Shown here: one piece after another, positions 47,068-57,065 of the stretch
Layout: each line of letters starts with the position of its first letter
How positions within the stretch are numbered: position 1 is the first letter of the stretch
DNA from: Martinezella tropici
Lineage (GTDB): Bacteria > Pseudomonadota > Alphaproteobacteria > Rhizobiales > Rhizobiaceae
Assembly: GCF_003287875.1 (NCBI RefSeq)
Contig: NZ_QMKK01000025.1
Location: forward strand, 7,501-71,500
Length of the DNA stretch: 64,000 bases
Direction of reading: 5' to 3'
Notes under the pieces: generated by a model
The model's input: only the letters and a program-made list of their open reading frames with translations
Database searches by the model: none
Told to the model about the DNA's origin: nothing
Position numbers and translations under genes: made by a program

Positions 47068-48468
47068 ATGACTGACGGCACGGACACCAAATCCTCCAAC
47101 CAGATGTGGGGCGGGCGTTTCGCTTCCGGCCCCGCGGCGATCATGGAGGAGATAAATGCCTCGATCGATTTCGACAAGAAGCTGTTTGCCCAGGATATCC
47201 GCGGCTCAATCGCGCATGCGAGCATGCTCGCCAATCAAGGCATCATTTCAACCGAGGATAAAGACAAGATCGTTCACGGGTTGAACACGATCCTGTCAGA
47301 GATCGAAAGCGGTAATTTCGAGTTCTCCCGCCGCCTCGAAGACATCCACATGAACGTCGAGGCGCGGCTTGCGACCCTGATCGGCCCGGCCGCCGGCCGC
47401 CTGCACACCGCCCGCTCGCGCAACGATCAGGTGGCGCTCGATTTCCGTCTGTGGGTGAAGGAAGAGCTGCAGAAGTGCGAGCAGGCGCTGACCGATCTGA
47501 TCGCCGCCTTCCTCGATCGCGCCGAGGAACATGCCGACAGCGTCATGCCTGGCTTTACCCATCTGCAGACGGCACAGCCCGTCACCTTCGGTCATCACTG
47601 CATGGCCTATGTCGAGATGTTCGGCCGCGACCGCTCGCGCGTGCGCCACGCCATCGAGCATATGGACGAATCGCCGATCGGCGCCGCTGCCCTTGCCGGC
47701 ACGGGATTCCCAATCGACCGCCACATGACGGCCAAGGCGCTCGGCTTCCGCGAGCCGACCCGCAACTCGATCGATACCGTCTCCGACCGCGATTTCGCCC
47801 TCGAATTCCTGTCAATCGCCGCCATCGCCGGCATGCACCTGTCGCGGCTTGCCGAAGAGATCGTCATCTGGTCGACGCCGCAATTCGGCTTCGTGCGCCT
47901 CTCCGACGCCTTCTCGACCGGCTCCTCCATCATGCCGCAGAAGAAGAACCCGGATGCCGCCGAACTCGTGCGCGCCAAGACCGGCCGCATCAACGGCTCG
48001 CTGGTGGCGCTGCTGACGATCATGAAGGGCCTGCCGCTTGCCTATTCCAAGGACATGCAGGAAGACAAGGAACAGGTCTTCGACGCTGCCGAAAGCCTGG
48101 AGCTGGCGATTGCCGCCATGACCGGCATGATGCGCGACATGACGATCAACACCGCCCGCATGAAAGCTGCCGCTGGGTCCGGCTATTCCACCGCAACCGA
48201 TCTCGCCGATTGGCTGGTGCGCGAAGCAGGCCTGCCCTTCCGCGATGCCCACCATGTTACGGGGCGCGCAGTGGCGCTTGCCGAAAGCAAGTCCTGCGAG
48301 CTGGCGGAGCTGTCGCTCGAAGAGCTGCAGGCAATCCACCCCGATATCACGGACAAGATTTTCGACGTTCTGACGGTCGAGGCCTCGGTTGCCAGCCGCA
48401 AGAGTTTCGGCGGCACGGCACCCTCGGAAGTGCGAAAGCAGATCGCCTTCTGGCGCGCCCGCAACTGA
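47068..48468 (+). CDS. argH: Argininosuccinate lyase
   Basis: Last enzyme of arginine synthesis: argininosuccinate to arginine and fumarate. 466 aa from ATG 47068 ([18 protein letters not shown]). Fumarase/ASL signature [12 protein letters not shown] is present near residue 286, with [12 protein letters not shown] and [16 protein letters not shown] blocks (here [12 protein letters not shown]). CCAGGTGGG lies upstream. Forms a run with lptM and lysA. Confidence 0.97.
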   Translation: MTDGTDTKSSNQMWGGRFASGPAAIMEEINASIDFDKKLFAQDIRGSIAHASMLANQGIISTEDKDKIVHGLNTILSEIESGNFEFSRRLEDIHMNVEARLATLIGPAAGRLHTARSRNDQVALDFRLWVKEELQKCEQALTDLIAAFLDRAEEHADSVMPGFTHLQTAQPVTFGHHCMAYVEMFGRDRSRVRHAIEHMDESPIGAAALAGTGFPIDRHMTAKALGFREPTRNSIDTVSDRDFALEFLSIAAIAGMHLSRLAEEIVIWSTPQFGFVRLSDAFSTGSSIMPQKKNPDAAELVRAKTGRINGSLVALLTIMKGLPLAYSKDMQEDKEQVFDAAESLELAIAAMTGMMRDMTINTARMKAAAGSGYSTATDLADWLVREAGLPFRDAHHVTGRAVALAESKSCELAELSLEELQAIHPDITDKIFDVLTVEASVASRKSFGGTAPSEVRKQIAFWRARN

Positions 48469-48567
48469 GAAAATCGCCGAAAGTCACAATCAACAATCAG
48501 GGTGCACAAGGCTCGGAAACTTCGCTATGAAGGACTGCTTCCGCGTTTGCCGCCCAAGAGGATTTCG

Positions 48568-48762
48568 ATGCAGATCAACATGCCGCACATCATCCGCCTG
48601 ACCGTGGTGCTTTCGGTCGTCGGCCTTGCCGTCGTCGGATGTGGCCGCAAAGGCCCTCTTGATCCGCCGAGTGCTCATGCGACCAAAGGCGGCGACGTCT
48701 CGAAGCCGACGAAGGAGCCGGGTACGGAGGACAAGAAGTTCTTCCTCGACCCGCTTCTCTGA
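48568..48762 (+). CDS. lptM: Small lipoprotein, LptM-like (YifL)
   Basis: 64 aa. Signal with lipobox: LTVVLSVVGLAVVGC, Cys25, followed by GRKGPLDPP, the diagnostic LptM motif (GxKGPL). In E. coli LptM helps LptD assemble with correct disulfides. Start ATG 48568 has AGAGGA upstream; a longer frame is rejected. It lies between argH and lysA, the usual rhizobial order. Confidence 0.88.
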   Translation: MQINMPHIIRLTVVLSVVGLAVVGCGRKGPLDPPSAHATKGGDVSKPTKEPGTEDKKFFLDPLL

Positions 48763-48775
48763 ATAGGCGACGACC

Positions 48776-50047
48776 GTGAACCATTTTGAGTATCGCGACG
48801 GCATCCTCCACGCCGAGGATGTTCCGGTTCCAGAGATCGCCAAGGCGGTCGGCACCCCCTTCTATGTCTATTCGACGGCAACGCTGGAGCGCCACTACCG
48901 CGTCTTCGCGGAAGCCTTCGACGATGTCGATGCCATGGTCTGCTACGCCATGAAGGCCAATTCCAACCAGGCGGTACTGAAGACGCTTGGCCGCCTCGGC
49001 GCCGGCGTCGATGTCGTCTCCGGCGGTGAGCTGCGCCGCGCGCTGGCCGCAGCCATTCCGGCAAGCCGGATCATGTTCTCCGGCGTCGGCAAGACGGCTG
49101 AGGAAATGGACGTGGCGCTGGCAGCCGGCATCTACTGCTTCAACGTCGAATCCGAGCCGGAACTGGAAGTGCTGAACCAGCGCGCCGTCCGCGCCGGCAA
49201 GGTCGCTCCCGTTTCCTTCCGCATCAACCCGGACGTTGACGCCCGCACACATGCAAAGATCTCGACCGGCAAGAAGGAAAATAAGTTCGGCATTTCCTGG
49301 CAGCGTGCCCGCGCCGTTTATGAACGTGCCGCCAGCTTGCCTGGTATCAAGGTCACTGGCATCGACATGCACATCGGCAGCCAGATTACCGAGCTGCAGC
49401 CGTTCGACGACGCCTTCAAGCTGCTGCGCGATCTCGTGGAGACCCTGCGCGGCGACGGTCACGATATCCATCATGTCGATATCGGCGGCGGCCTCGGCAT
49501 TCCCTATCGCGACGACAGCAATCCGCCGCCTTTGCCCGACGCCTATGCCGAGATCGTCAAGAACCAGCTGCGTGGCCTCAACTGCCGGATCGTCACCGAG
49601 CCAGGCCGCCTGATCGTCGGCAATGCCGGCATTCTGGTGACCGAAGTCATCTATGTGAAGGACGGCGGCGACAAGAGCTTCGTCATCGTCGATGGCGCCA
49701 TGAACGACCTCATTCGCCCGACGCTCTATGAAGCCTATCACGAGATCCGCCCGGTTGTGACGAGTGCTGCCGATATCAAGCGCATCAAGGCCGATGTCGT
49801 CGGCCCAGTCTGCGAGACGGGCGACTATCTGGCACTCGACCGCGAGATGGCGCTGCCGAAGCCCGGCGATCTGCTGGCCGTCGGTTCAGCCGGTGCCTAT
49901 GGCGCCGTGCAGGCCGGCACCTACAACAGCCGGCTTCTGGTTCCCGAAGTGCTGGTCAAGGGCAATGAGTTCCACGTCATCCGTCCGCGCGCAACCTACG
50001 AGGATCTGATCGGCCTGGATTCCATCCCGGCCTGGCTTGAGGGATAA
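48776..50047 (+). CDS. lysA: Diaminopimelate decarboxylase
   Basis: Last step of lysine synthesis. 423 aa from a GTG at 48776 (GTGAACCATTTTG). PLP-lysine K60 in YAMKANSN, SGGEL, the HIGSQI and GGGLGIPY loops, and the active-site Cys in GPVCETGDYL. Only 13 bases after the lptM stop, so co-transcribed. The lysC gene for the first step is at 9913. Confidence 0.97.
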   Translation: MNHFEYRDGILHAEDVPVPEIAKAVGTPFYVYSTATLERHYRVFAEAFDDVDAMVCYAMKANSNQAVLKTLGRLGAGVDVVSGGELRRALAAAIPASRIMFSGVGKTAEEMDVALAAGIYCFNVESEPELEVLNQRAVRAGKVAPVSFRINPDVDARTHAKISTGKKENKFGISWQRARAVYERAASLPGIKVTGIDMHIGSQITELQPFDDAFKLLRDLVETLRGDGHDIHHVDIGGGLGIPYRDDSNPPPLPDAYAEIVKNQLRGLNCRIVTEPGRLIVGNAGILVTEVIYVKDGGDKSFVIVDGAMNDLIRPTLYEAYHEIRPVVTSAADIKRIKADVVGPVCETGDYLALDREMALPKPGDLLAVGSAGAYGAVQAGTYNSRLLVPEVLVKGNEFHVIRPRATYEDLIGLDSIPAWLEG

Positions 50048-50249
50048 TCGGCTTCAATCCATGATTTCGGGGGACGGTGGAATAGCCGCCCTACCCGATC
50101 ACGTTTCGGCGAAGTCCGATGAAAAAACAGCCTTTCACGCCCGTTGCCCTCGTCTTCGCCACAAAGAATGTTATCTTTGATTGAATGGTGTCTCGCCGGG
50201 CACCGCGTGCGCGAGCGTGTGGGACGCCGCGCCACCCAAACGGGCTACT

Positions 50250-50362
50250 AGAGCCGGATGATTGTAGATCGGATCGATCTACAATCTGAATCCGCTTTAG
50301 AATCAAAGAAGAAGAGCATGATGTCGTCCGAAAACCGCCTACACTTTTCGGCATCATGCTCT
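50250..50362. repeat. RIME1-like intergenic element, copy D
   Basis: Reverse orientation, as copy C. Its stem reads ATTGTAGATC ... GATCTACAAT instead of ATTTTAGGTC ... GACCTAAAAT: changes on one side are matched on the other. It lies between lysA and the TIGR02302 gene. Confidence 0.88.
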
Positions 50363-50397
50363 GGCCATCAATGTCAGATCGGGAGAAGACCGGACCG

Positions 50398-53136
50398 ATG
50401 ACCAGCCCCAGCAACCCTAAGAAGGGCGCTTTCGCCACCCGTCCGGCGCTGGCGCGCATGGTTGCGGTCAAGCGTCTCTTTGCTCGGATCGTGCTGGTCT
50501 CGGAGCAGCTGCTGCCACGGCTGCTGCTGCCGGCATCCATTCTGGCCCTGTTCCTGTCTGCCGCCTGGTTCGGCATTTTCCGCATTGCGCCGGATAGTCT
50601 TCGCTTCCTGATGCTTGCCGTCTACGCTGTCGGTTTCGTCATCTCGCTCAATCCGCTGCGGCGTTTGCGCTGGCCGAATACCCCCGAAGCCGACCGCCTG
50701 CTGGAAGAGAGAAACGGCCTCGCCCACCAGCCGGTCACGGTGCAGGAGGATGAGCCCGCGCTCGATACGCCCTTTGCCCGCGCGCTCTGGCGCGAGCACC
50801 AGACCCGCATGGCCGAGCACATCGCCGCCCTGGATGCCGGCCTGCCGCGGCCGGATATCGCCCGCTACGACCGCTTCGCACTGCGCGCCATCCCGGCATT
50901 GCTGCTGGTGACGGCTTTCAGCTTTTCCATGTCCAATAGCGGCGGCTCGCTCAGCGATGCCTTCACGGCGTCTCCTTCCTCGTCGAGCAATCCGGATCTT
51001 CGCGTCGATGCATGGGTCACTCCGCCCTATTATACCGGCGAAGCGCCTGTTTACCTGACCGGCAACGTCGCCAATGCCGGCAATAGCCTCAACGTGCCGC
51101 AATTCTCCGAACTCACGGTGCGTGTCACGGGCGCGTCGGCGGATGAAAAGGTGCTGTTCCAGGCAGCCGGCAGCGATAAGGGTGCCGAAATTCCCGAACA
51201 ATCCGCCGATGCCGGCAAGCAAGCCCCGGCGGGCGCCAAACCGGCAGCGCAGCCTGCAGCAAGCGGCAATGGCAATGCGCCCGCCACGGATGCAATGATT
51301 GCCCGCACCCACGTTCTCAAGCTTGAAAAGGACGGCGAACTGACCGTGAACGGCAAGTCCTGGTCCTTCAACGTCGTGGTCGACAAGCCACCGGAAATCA
51401 CCTTTGACGGCATTCCGCATGCAATGACCAACGGCGCATTGGAGCTCGGCTTCAGGGTGAAGGACGATTACGGCGTCGAGGAAACCCATGCGGAGATCGT
51501 GCCGGTCGAATCCGATCCCGCGGCAACCCCTCTTTACGGCCTGCCGGAATTCAGGCTCGAAATGCCGCGTCGCGACCGCCGCAACGGCAAGGGCCTGGCG
51601 AGCCACGATCTGACGCAGGATCCGCTCGCCGGCAAGCGCGTCCGCATCACGCTCGTCGCCAAGGACGGCGCTGGCCAGACGGGCCGCAGTGCCCCCTATG
51701 AGATGGTGCTGCCATCCCGCAATTTCAGCCAGCCGCTTGCCGCGGCCGTGGCGGAAGAGCGCCAGGTCTTCGCGCTCGATACCCGCAAGATGCCGGAGGC
51801 GATCGAGCTCAACAAATCGCTGACCATCCGGCCTGAAGAGACGATTCCGGATCTCGGCAATTATCTCGCGATCAAATCCGCTTTGACGCGCATGAAACTC
51901 GCAAGCGGCGAAACGTCATTGAAGGATACGGCCGACTATCTCTGGCAGATCGCGCTCGGCATGGAAGACGCGCAGCTGACCGACGCGGAAAAGGCCTTGC
52001 GGGATGCCCAGCAGAAGCTTTCCGATGCCCTGCAGCGCAACGCCCCTGACGCCGAGATCAAGAAGCTCACCGACGAGCTTCGCAAGGCAATGGACGCCTA
52101 TATGAAGGAGCTGGCCGAGCGCATGCGCAACATGCCGGCCCAGCCCAACCAGCGGGCCGCCAATATCCTGCGCCAGCAGGACCTTCAGCGCATGATGGAT
52201 CAGATCGAGAATTTAGCTCGCTCCGGCAATCGCCAAGCCGCCCAGCAGATGCTCTCGGAGCTGCAGCAGCTGATGAACAGTCTCCAGGCCGGACGGCCGC
52301 AGCGCGGGCAACAGCAAGGCGAAGCCAATGACAAGATGCGAGAGCAGATGGACAAGCTCGGCCGCATCATGCGCGATCAGCAGAAGCTGATGGATCAGAC
52401 TTTCAAGTTCGATCAGGCCATGCGCGACCGCATGCAGCGCGGCGATCCGAACGAGGATGGTGACGGCTTTATGGACCAGCCGCTGCCCGGCCTCAACGAT
52501 CGGATGCGCCCGGACATGGGCCAGCGTAACCAGGACCAGCAGCAAGGCCAGAATCAGCAGGGTCAAAATCAGCAGGGACAGAAGGGCAATGACCCGACCG
52601 ACAACATGACGGCCGACCAGCTGCGCGATGCTTTGAAAGAATTGCACAAGCAACAGGACGATCTCGGCAAGCAGCTCGGCGAGCTGCAGAAAGACCTGGG
52701 CTCGCTCGGCATGAAGCCGAACCAGAATTACGGCAAGGCGCAACAAGAGATGAATGGCGCGTCAGGCCAGCTCTCAGAGGGCAATGGCGAAGGCGCCGTG
52801 CAGGGCCAGGGGCGCGCGCTGGATGCTCTGCGCAAGGGCACGCGCGAAATGATGAACCAGCTCATGGCGCAGATGCAGCAACAGGGACCGGGCCAAGGTC
52901 AGGGCCAAATGCCGGGACAGATGGGCCAGGGAGGCCAAAACAGCCGCGACCCGCTCGGCCGGTCACGCAACGACGGTGGTTTCTCTGACAACCCTAACGA
53001 CAACATGGTGCCGAAGATCATCGATGCCCAACGCGCCCGCGAAATTCTCGATGCCATTCGCGAGAGGCTGAGCAATAATCCGTCCTTGAGCGAGGAACGC
53101 CGCTATCTGGAGCGCTTGCTGAATCTGGGTCAGTAG
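50398..53136 (+). CDS. TIGR02302 (DUF4175) family membrane protein
   Basis: 912 aa from ATG 50398, behind GGGAGAAG. Two to three helices lie in the first 190 residues (ASILALFLSAAWFGIF, FLMLAVYAVGFVISL, ALRAIPALLLVTAFSF). Then come a beta-rich periplasmic region and a long C-terminal part, about residues 540-870, very rich in Gln, Met and Asn (runs such as QQGQNQQGQ), helical with short repeats. Known from alphaproteobacteria; function unknown. It follows lysA in many rhizobia. The earlier ATG at 50356 lies inside a repeat and is rejected. Confidence 0.9.
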   Translation: MTSPSNPKKGAFATRPALARMVAVKRLFARIVLVSEQLLPRLLLPASILALFLSAAWFGIFRIAPDSLRFLMLAVYAVGFVISLNPLRRLRWPNTPEADRLLEERNGLAHQPVTVQEDEPALDTPFARALWREHQTRMAEHIAALDAGLPRPDIARYDRFALRAIPALLLVTAFSFSMSNSGGSLSDAFTASPSSSSNPDLRVDAWVTPPYYTGEAPVYLTGNVANAGNSLNVPQFSELTVRVTGASADEKVLFQAAGSDKGAEIPEQSADAGKQAPAGAKPAAQPAASGNGNAPATDAMIARTHVLKLEKDGELTVNGKSWSFNVVVDKPPEITFDGIPHAMTNGALELGFRVKDDYGVEETHAEIVPVESDPAATPLYGLPEFRLEMPRRDRRNGKGLASHDLTQDPLAGKRVRITLVAKDGAGQTGRSAPYEMVLPSRNFSQPLAAAVAEERQVFALDTRKMPEAIELNKSLTIRPEETIPDLGNYLAIKSALTRMKLASGETSLKDTADYLWQIALGMEDAQLTDAEKALRDAQQKLSDALQRNAPDAEIKKLTDELRKAMDAYMKELAERMRNMPAQPNQRAANILRQQDLQRMMDQIENLARSGNRQAAQQMLSELQQLMNSLQAGRPQRGQQQGEANDKMREQMDKLGRIMRDQQKLMDQTFKFDQAMRDRMQRGDPNEDGDGFMDQPLPGLNDRMRPDMGQRNQDQQQGQNQQGQNQQGQKGNDPTDNMTADQLRDALKELHKQQDDLGKQLGELQKDLGSLGMKPNQNYGKAQQEMNGASGQLSEGNGEGAVQGQGRALDALRKGTREMMNQLMAQMQQQGPGQGQGQMPGQMGQGGQNSRDPLGRSRNDGGFSDNPNDNMVPKIIDAQRAREILDAIRERLSNNPSLSEERRYLERLLNLGQ

Positions 53137-53208
53137 GCCGCTTCAGACTACCACCCATGACGGGAATGGAGCCAGCACGGGGACACCTGTGCTGACCAAG
53201 GATCAATT

Positions 53209-53568
53209 TCAGGCAGCCAGCGCGCGTGCAACCGCCTTGCGGATATCGGGCAGCGCGAAGGGCTTGGCGACGACGTCGACGATCTTTTCCATGAGGTCGT
53301 CGGCACGCTCGCGCTGCTCCGCATAGCCGGTCATCAGCAGGATCTTCATGCCTGGGCAGGTCGAATGTGCCTGATGGGCGAGCTCGATGCCGTCCATCAC
53401 GGGCATGCGGATATCCGACAGCAAGAGGTCGTAGCCGCCCTGCTTCAGTTTCTCCAAACCTTCCGCGCCATCCGCCGCCTCTTCGGTCTCGTGACCGTCC
53501 AAGCGCAATGCGCGAGCGACGAAGGTGCGAAGCGAGTCTTCGTCTTCCGTGATCAGAATTTTTGCCAT
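53209..53568 (-). CDS. cpdR: CpdR-type response regulator
   Basis: 119 aa single-domain receiver with phospho-acceptor D52 in LLSDIRMPVMDG, acidic ED at 8-9 and K near 102 in VAKPFALPDI. The sequence (ILITEDEDSLRTFVARAL ... GYAEQRERADD) matches CpdR, the cell-cycle regulator that delivers CtrA and other substrates to ClpXP when unphosphorylated and is phosphorylated through CckA-ChpT. No output domain. Single gene, convergent with the TIGR02302 gene. Confidence 0.93.
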   Translation of the reverse strand: MAKILITEDEDSLRTFVARALRLDGHETEEAADGAEGLEKLKQGGYDLLLSDIRMPVMDGIELAHQAHSTCPGMKILLMTGYAEQRERADDLMEKIVDVVAKPFALPDIRKAVARALAA

Positions 53569-53728
53569 GGTCTATGCTCCGTGGTCCGTCATGTTCCGCG
53601 ACCGAAATCACCAGAATTCCGTTTGCGATAGGTAAACGACCAACAGGCGATTGGGCTCCGTGGTTAATGAGTCGTCATCGCTGGAGCAGAATGGGACAGG
53701 CGGACACGCCGCCTGTATTAACTTAAGA

Positions 53729-54277
53729 TCAGGCCTCGGCGTCGCCCGTGACGACACCGACGAAGGGCAATTCGCGGAAAGCGTAGGCCACATCCATGCC
53801 ATAGCCCACGACGAAATAATCGGGGCACTCGAAGCCGACATAATCGGCCTCCAGCTCTTCCTGCCGCTTGACGCTCTTGTCGAGCAGAACAGCCAGCGTG
53901 ACATTGCGGGCGCCGCGCTCGTAGAGCAGCTCCTTGGCAAAACGCAGAGTACGGCCGGATTCCAGAATATCGTCGATCAGCAGGACATCACGATCCTTAA
54001 CGTCGCTGTCGATGTCCTTGACGATGCGCACGCCCTGGGAAACCGTGCCGGCGCCGTAACTCGAAAGGGTGATGAATTCCACTTCTGGTGCCAGTCCCGT
54101 GTCGTGCAGTGCGCGCAACAGGTCCGCCGCGAAAATGAACGAGCCCTTGAGGATGGCGATGACGAGGAGGTCCTTCGTCGGCCCGCTGGCGATTTCCTTC
54201 GCCATGGCGTGATTGCGCTCGGCAATCTGCTCGGCAGTGAAAAGCGGCTCGATATTCTTCCCGCGTACGACAGGCAT
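53729..54277 (-). CDS. hpt: Hypoxanthine phosphoribosyltransferase
   Basis: Purine salvage: hypoxanthine or guanine plus PRPP gives IMP or GMP. 182 aa from ATG 54277 (MPVVRGKNIEPLF). PRPP loop VLLIDDILESGRTL, the Lys/Gly pair ILKGSFIFAADL, and the base-binding VGYGMDVAYAFRELPFVGVV. The alternative start at 54322 adds 15 residues unlike the family. Single gene. Confidence 0.93.
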   Translation of the reverse strand: MPVVRGKNIEPLFTAEQIAERNHAMAKEIASGPTKDLLVIAILKGSFIFAADLLRALHDTGLAPEVEFITLSSYGAGTVSQGVRIVKDIDSDVKDRDVLLIDDILESGRTLRFAKELLYERGARNVTLAVLLDKSVKRQEELEADYVGFECPDYFVVGYGMDVAYAFRELPFVGVVTGDAEA

Positions 54278-54422
54278 TGCTTGGCATGCTCCATGGCTGC
54301 GCGGCCCTTGGCCGCCGATCAAGCTCTACAGCGCCGCGCGTCATATATCATGCGCAAAGGTCGCTGCAGCACTTTAAAACTATGGATAGGCCGTAGCACA
54401 ATTAGGAGGTCCCACACACCCC

Positions 54423-55088
54423 CTAAGGCATGAAGGAAAGCCGAACATCGGGCGTTTTTCCACCGGGATGCTGCAATCGCGTCGAAAATCCGCGGCTTTC
54501 ATGCGGGCCGAGACGATCGATCGGCGTATCCACGACGATGCTCCTGACCAGCTGATCGCCGGCGAAGAGATTCGCACGCACCTGGGGAACCGGAAGCGTC
54601 GCGCCGCTGGCATTTTCGATGATGCCGTTCAATTTCAGCACCTGCAGTCCGTTCTCGTCGCGCGGCGTCAATGTCACATGCGAGAATTGAAGCGGTTCGC
54701 CCGCGCCCTTGGCCGGCGCGCCGGACAGACCGGAAAAACCGCCTGAAAGGCCGAAGATCAATATGGCAAGGGAGACGATGAGCGCCACGAAACTGCGCCG
54801 TGATGCCTGCTGCAGAATCTCCTCCGCACCGCGCAGGCCGGACAGGATGCGCGAGAGAGCATTCTTGCGCGTCGCTGGCTGCGGCCGTGATTGCGGATGA
54901 CCGCCATAGCGCATGTTGACGCCCGATGCGGTTCTGCCTCGCGCGCCGGAGACGGTCACGAATTCGGCATCGACGATATCGGGTTTCGGCATGAAGCGAT
55001 GGGTCTGGCCGGATCCCGATCCACGTTCGGGCGGAATGAGGTCGTAAATTATTCCCGCCTGCTGCTGACGGTGGCGAAAAGCGCCCAT
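54423..55088 (-). CDS. Membrane protein with C-terminal DUF3426/FxLYD-like domain
   Basis: 221 aa from ATG 55088, behind GGGAGGT. A basic cytosolic N-terminus (MGAFRHRQQQAGIIYDLIPP, then RSRPQPATRKN-like stretch), one helix around 97-117 (FVALIVSLAILIFGLSGGF), and a periplasmic beta domain (LKLNGIIENASGATLPVPQV, VVDTPIDRLGPHES) that resembles DUF3426/FxLYD repeats. No zinc finger of MJ0042 type is seen at the N-terminus. It is divergent from ftsE. Function unknown. Confidence 0.72.
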   Translation of the reverse strand: MGAFRHRQQQAGIIYDLIPPERGSGSGQTHRFMPKPDIVDAEFVTVSGARGRTASGVNMRYGGHPQSRPQPATRKNALSRILSGLRGAEEILQQASRRSFVALIVSLAILIFGLSGGFSGLSGAPAKGAGEPLQFSHVTLTPRDENGLQVLKLNGIIENASGATLPVPQVRANLFAGDQLVRSIVVDTPIDRLGPHESRGFSTRLQHPGGKTPDVRLSFMP

Positions 55089-55298
55089 GATGACCTCCCT
55101 TTGCGGTGATCCACATGGTTTCGACACCCATTGCCAAACTGGGCATTGAAACGAATCCTGCCCAGTCGTAAATTTTATTGGTTAATGCTTCGCAAAGATC
55201 GCCATGAATAGGGCGCCTTTCCAGAAAAGTTTACCGGCTGTTAACGCCGTTGGTTAACAAGTCGCCTGATTGAACCCTGCGGAAGACTGGACTGCCCG

Positions 55299-55958
55299 TT
55301 GATTCACTTTGAGAACGTCGGTTTGCGCTACGGCATGGGTCCGGAAATCCTCCGTGACCTGAGCTTCGACATACCGAGGAGATCGTTCCAATTCCTGACC
55401 GGCCCTTCCGGCGCCGGCAAGACGACCCTGCTGCGGCTGCTCTTCATGTCGCTGCAGCCGACGCGTGGCCTGATCCGCATGTTCGACAGGGAGATTTCCT
55501 CGATTCCGCGCAATGAATTGCCGCTGCTGCGCCGCCGCGTTGGCATCGTCTTTCAGGATTTCCGGCTGCTGGAACATCTTACCACCTATGAAAATGTCGC
55601 CTTGCCGCTGCGCGTGCGAGGCAAGGATGAAAGCTCCTATCGCACCGATGTATTGGAGCTGCTGAAATGGGTGGGCCTGGGCGAACGCATCAATGTGCTG
55701 CCGCCGGTGCTGTCGGGCGGCGAAAAGCAGCGCGCGGCGATCGCGCGCGCCCTCATCGATCGTCCGGAAATCCTGCTCGCCGACGAACCCACGGGCAATG
55801 TCGACCCGCCGATGGCGCGCCGCCTGCTCAACCTGTTTCTGGAACTCAACCGCCTCGGCACCGCCGTCGTCATTGCCACGCACGATCTCGCTTTGATGGA
55901 CCAAATCGAGGCCAGGCGCATGATTCTATCGGGGGGGCATCTCGATATCTATGACTGA
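55299..55958 (+). CDS. ftsE: Cell division ATP-binding protein FtsE
   Basis: ATPase of the FtsEX complex, which controls peptidoglycan hydrolases at the division site. 219 aa. Walker A GPSGAGKT at 35-42, signature LSGGEKQR, Walker B ILLADEPTGN. The start is TTG 55299 (TTGATTCACTTTG), the only one that keeps the conserved MIHFENVGLRYG. Overlaps ftsX by 8 bases. Confidence 0.95.
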   Translation: MIHFENVGLRYGMGPEILRDLSFDIPRRSFQFLTGPSGAGKTTLLRLLFMSLQPTRGLIRMFDREISSIPRNELPLLRRRVGIVFQDFRLLEHLTTYENVALPLRVRGKDESSYRTDVLELLKWVGLGERINVLPPVLSGGEKQRAAIARALIDRPEILLADEPTGNVDPPMARRLLNLFLELNRLGTAVVIATHDLALMDQIEARRMILSGGHLDIYD

Positions 55959-56997
55959 GCCCGCCCCCCGCAGAAAAGCGCAGAGCACCGGCGCTCCGCA
56001 GGCACGGCAGGCGCCAGGTACACCGCCTGCGGAACGCAAGCGCCCGGAGATGCGCGTGCGCCCGACCGGGCCGATCGTGCCGTCCTCCAATATTCAGGGC
56101 AATGCGCTGATCGTCGTCATCGCCATCATGGCCTTTCTCGCCTGCCTGACGCTCGGCGCCGTCAGCATGGTGCGCTCGACGGCGGCAAGCTGGGAGAGCC
56201 AGATTTCCCGCGAGATTACCATCCAGATCAAGCCGGACGACAATCTCGACATGGAAAAGACGCTGGCAAGCGCGCGTGACATCGCGCTGAGCTTTGTCGG
56301 CACCAAGTCCGGCCAGATCGTCGACGAGGCGGCGACGGCGCGCCTGCTCGAGCCGTGGCTCGGCGCCGGTCTCGACATCAAGGAACTGCCGGTCCCGCGC
56401 CTCGTCATCATCACCATCGACGAGACCCACCCGCCTGACTTCGAGGCGATGCGCAGCCTGCTCAAGGCGCAGATCCCGCAGGCGTCACTGGACGACCATC
56501 GCACCTGGGTCGACCGGCTCGTCTCCATGGCACATACCACGGTCCTCATCGGCACCGGCGTACTGCTGCTGGTCTTCACCGCCATGGTGCTGACGGTGGT
56601 CTTCGCCACGCGCGGCGCCCTGTCAGGCAATCGCCACATCGTCGAAGTGCTGCATTTCGTCGGCGCCGAAAGCACCTTCGTCGCCAATGAATTCCAGAAG
56701 CACTTCCTGAAGATCAGCCTGAAAGGCTCCGCGGCCGGCAGCGCGCTCGCCGCCCTGTTCTTTGCCACCGCCGGCCTCCTGCAGAGCCATACGATCGCCA
56801 CGCCGCAGACCGATCAGGCAACGGCATTGTTCGGGACGTTCTCCGTCGGCGCGCTTGGCTATATCGGCATCCTCGCCACTATGATCATCATCGCCTTGCT
56901 GACGACGCTGACCGCCCGTTTCACCGTCATGCGCACGATCTACGAGATCGACCTGATCCGTTCCGATCCCGGCAGGACGGATAGTGTCCAGAATTGA
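55951..56997 (+). CDS. ftsX: Cell division protein FtsX
   Basis: 348 aa permease-like partner of FtsE. A proline-rich cytosolic N-terminus (about 45 aa, longer than in E. coli), helix 1 near 50-70, a periplasmic PLD-type loop, then three helices (VLIGTGVLLLVFTAMVLTVV, GSALAALFFATAGLL, GYIGILATMIIIALLTTL). Together with FtsE it should act on a periplasmic amidase activator such as an M23 protein (known from the family). Confidence 0.93.
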   Translation: MTEPAPRRKAQSTGAPQARQAPGTPPAERKRPEMRVRPTGPIVPSSNIQGNALIVVIAIMAFLACLTLGAVSMVRSTAASWESQISREITIQIKPDDNLDMEKTLASARDIALSFVGTKSGQIVDEAATARLLEPWLGAGLDIKELPVPRLVIITIDETHPPDFEAMRSLLKAQIPQASLDDHRTWVDRLVSMAHTTVLIGTGVLLLVFTAMVLTVVFATRGALSGNRHIVEVLHFVGAESTFVANEFQKHFLKISLKGSAAGSALAALFFATAGLLQSHTIATPQTDQATALFGTFSVGALGYIGILATMIIIALLTTLTARFTVMRTIYEIDLIRSDPGRTDSVQN

Positions 56998-57065
56998 CGC
57001 TTTGCGATGTTTTTTTACCGTCCGCCAGCCCGTTCCTTGCCGCAATTGGCGTATAGTACCGAATC

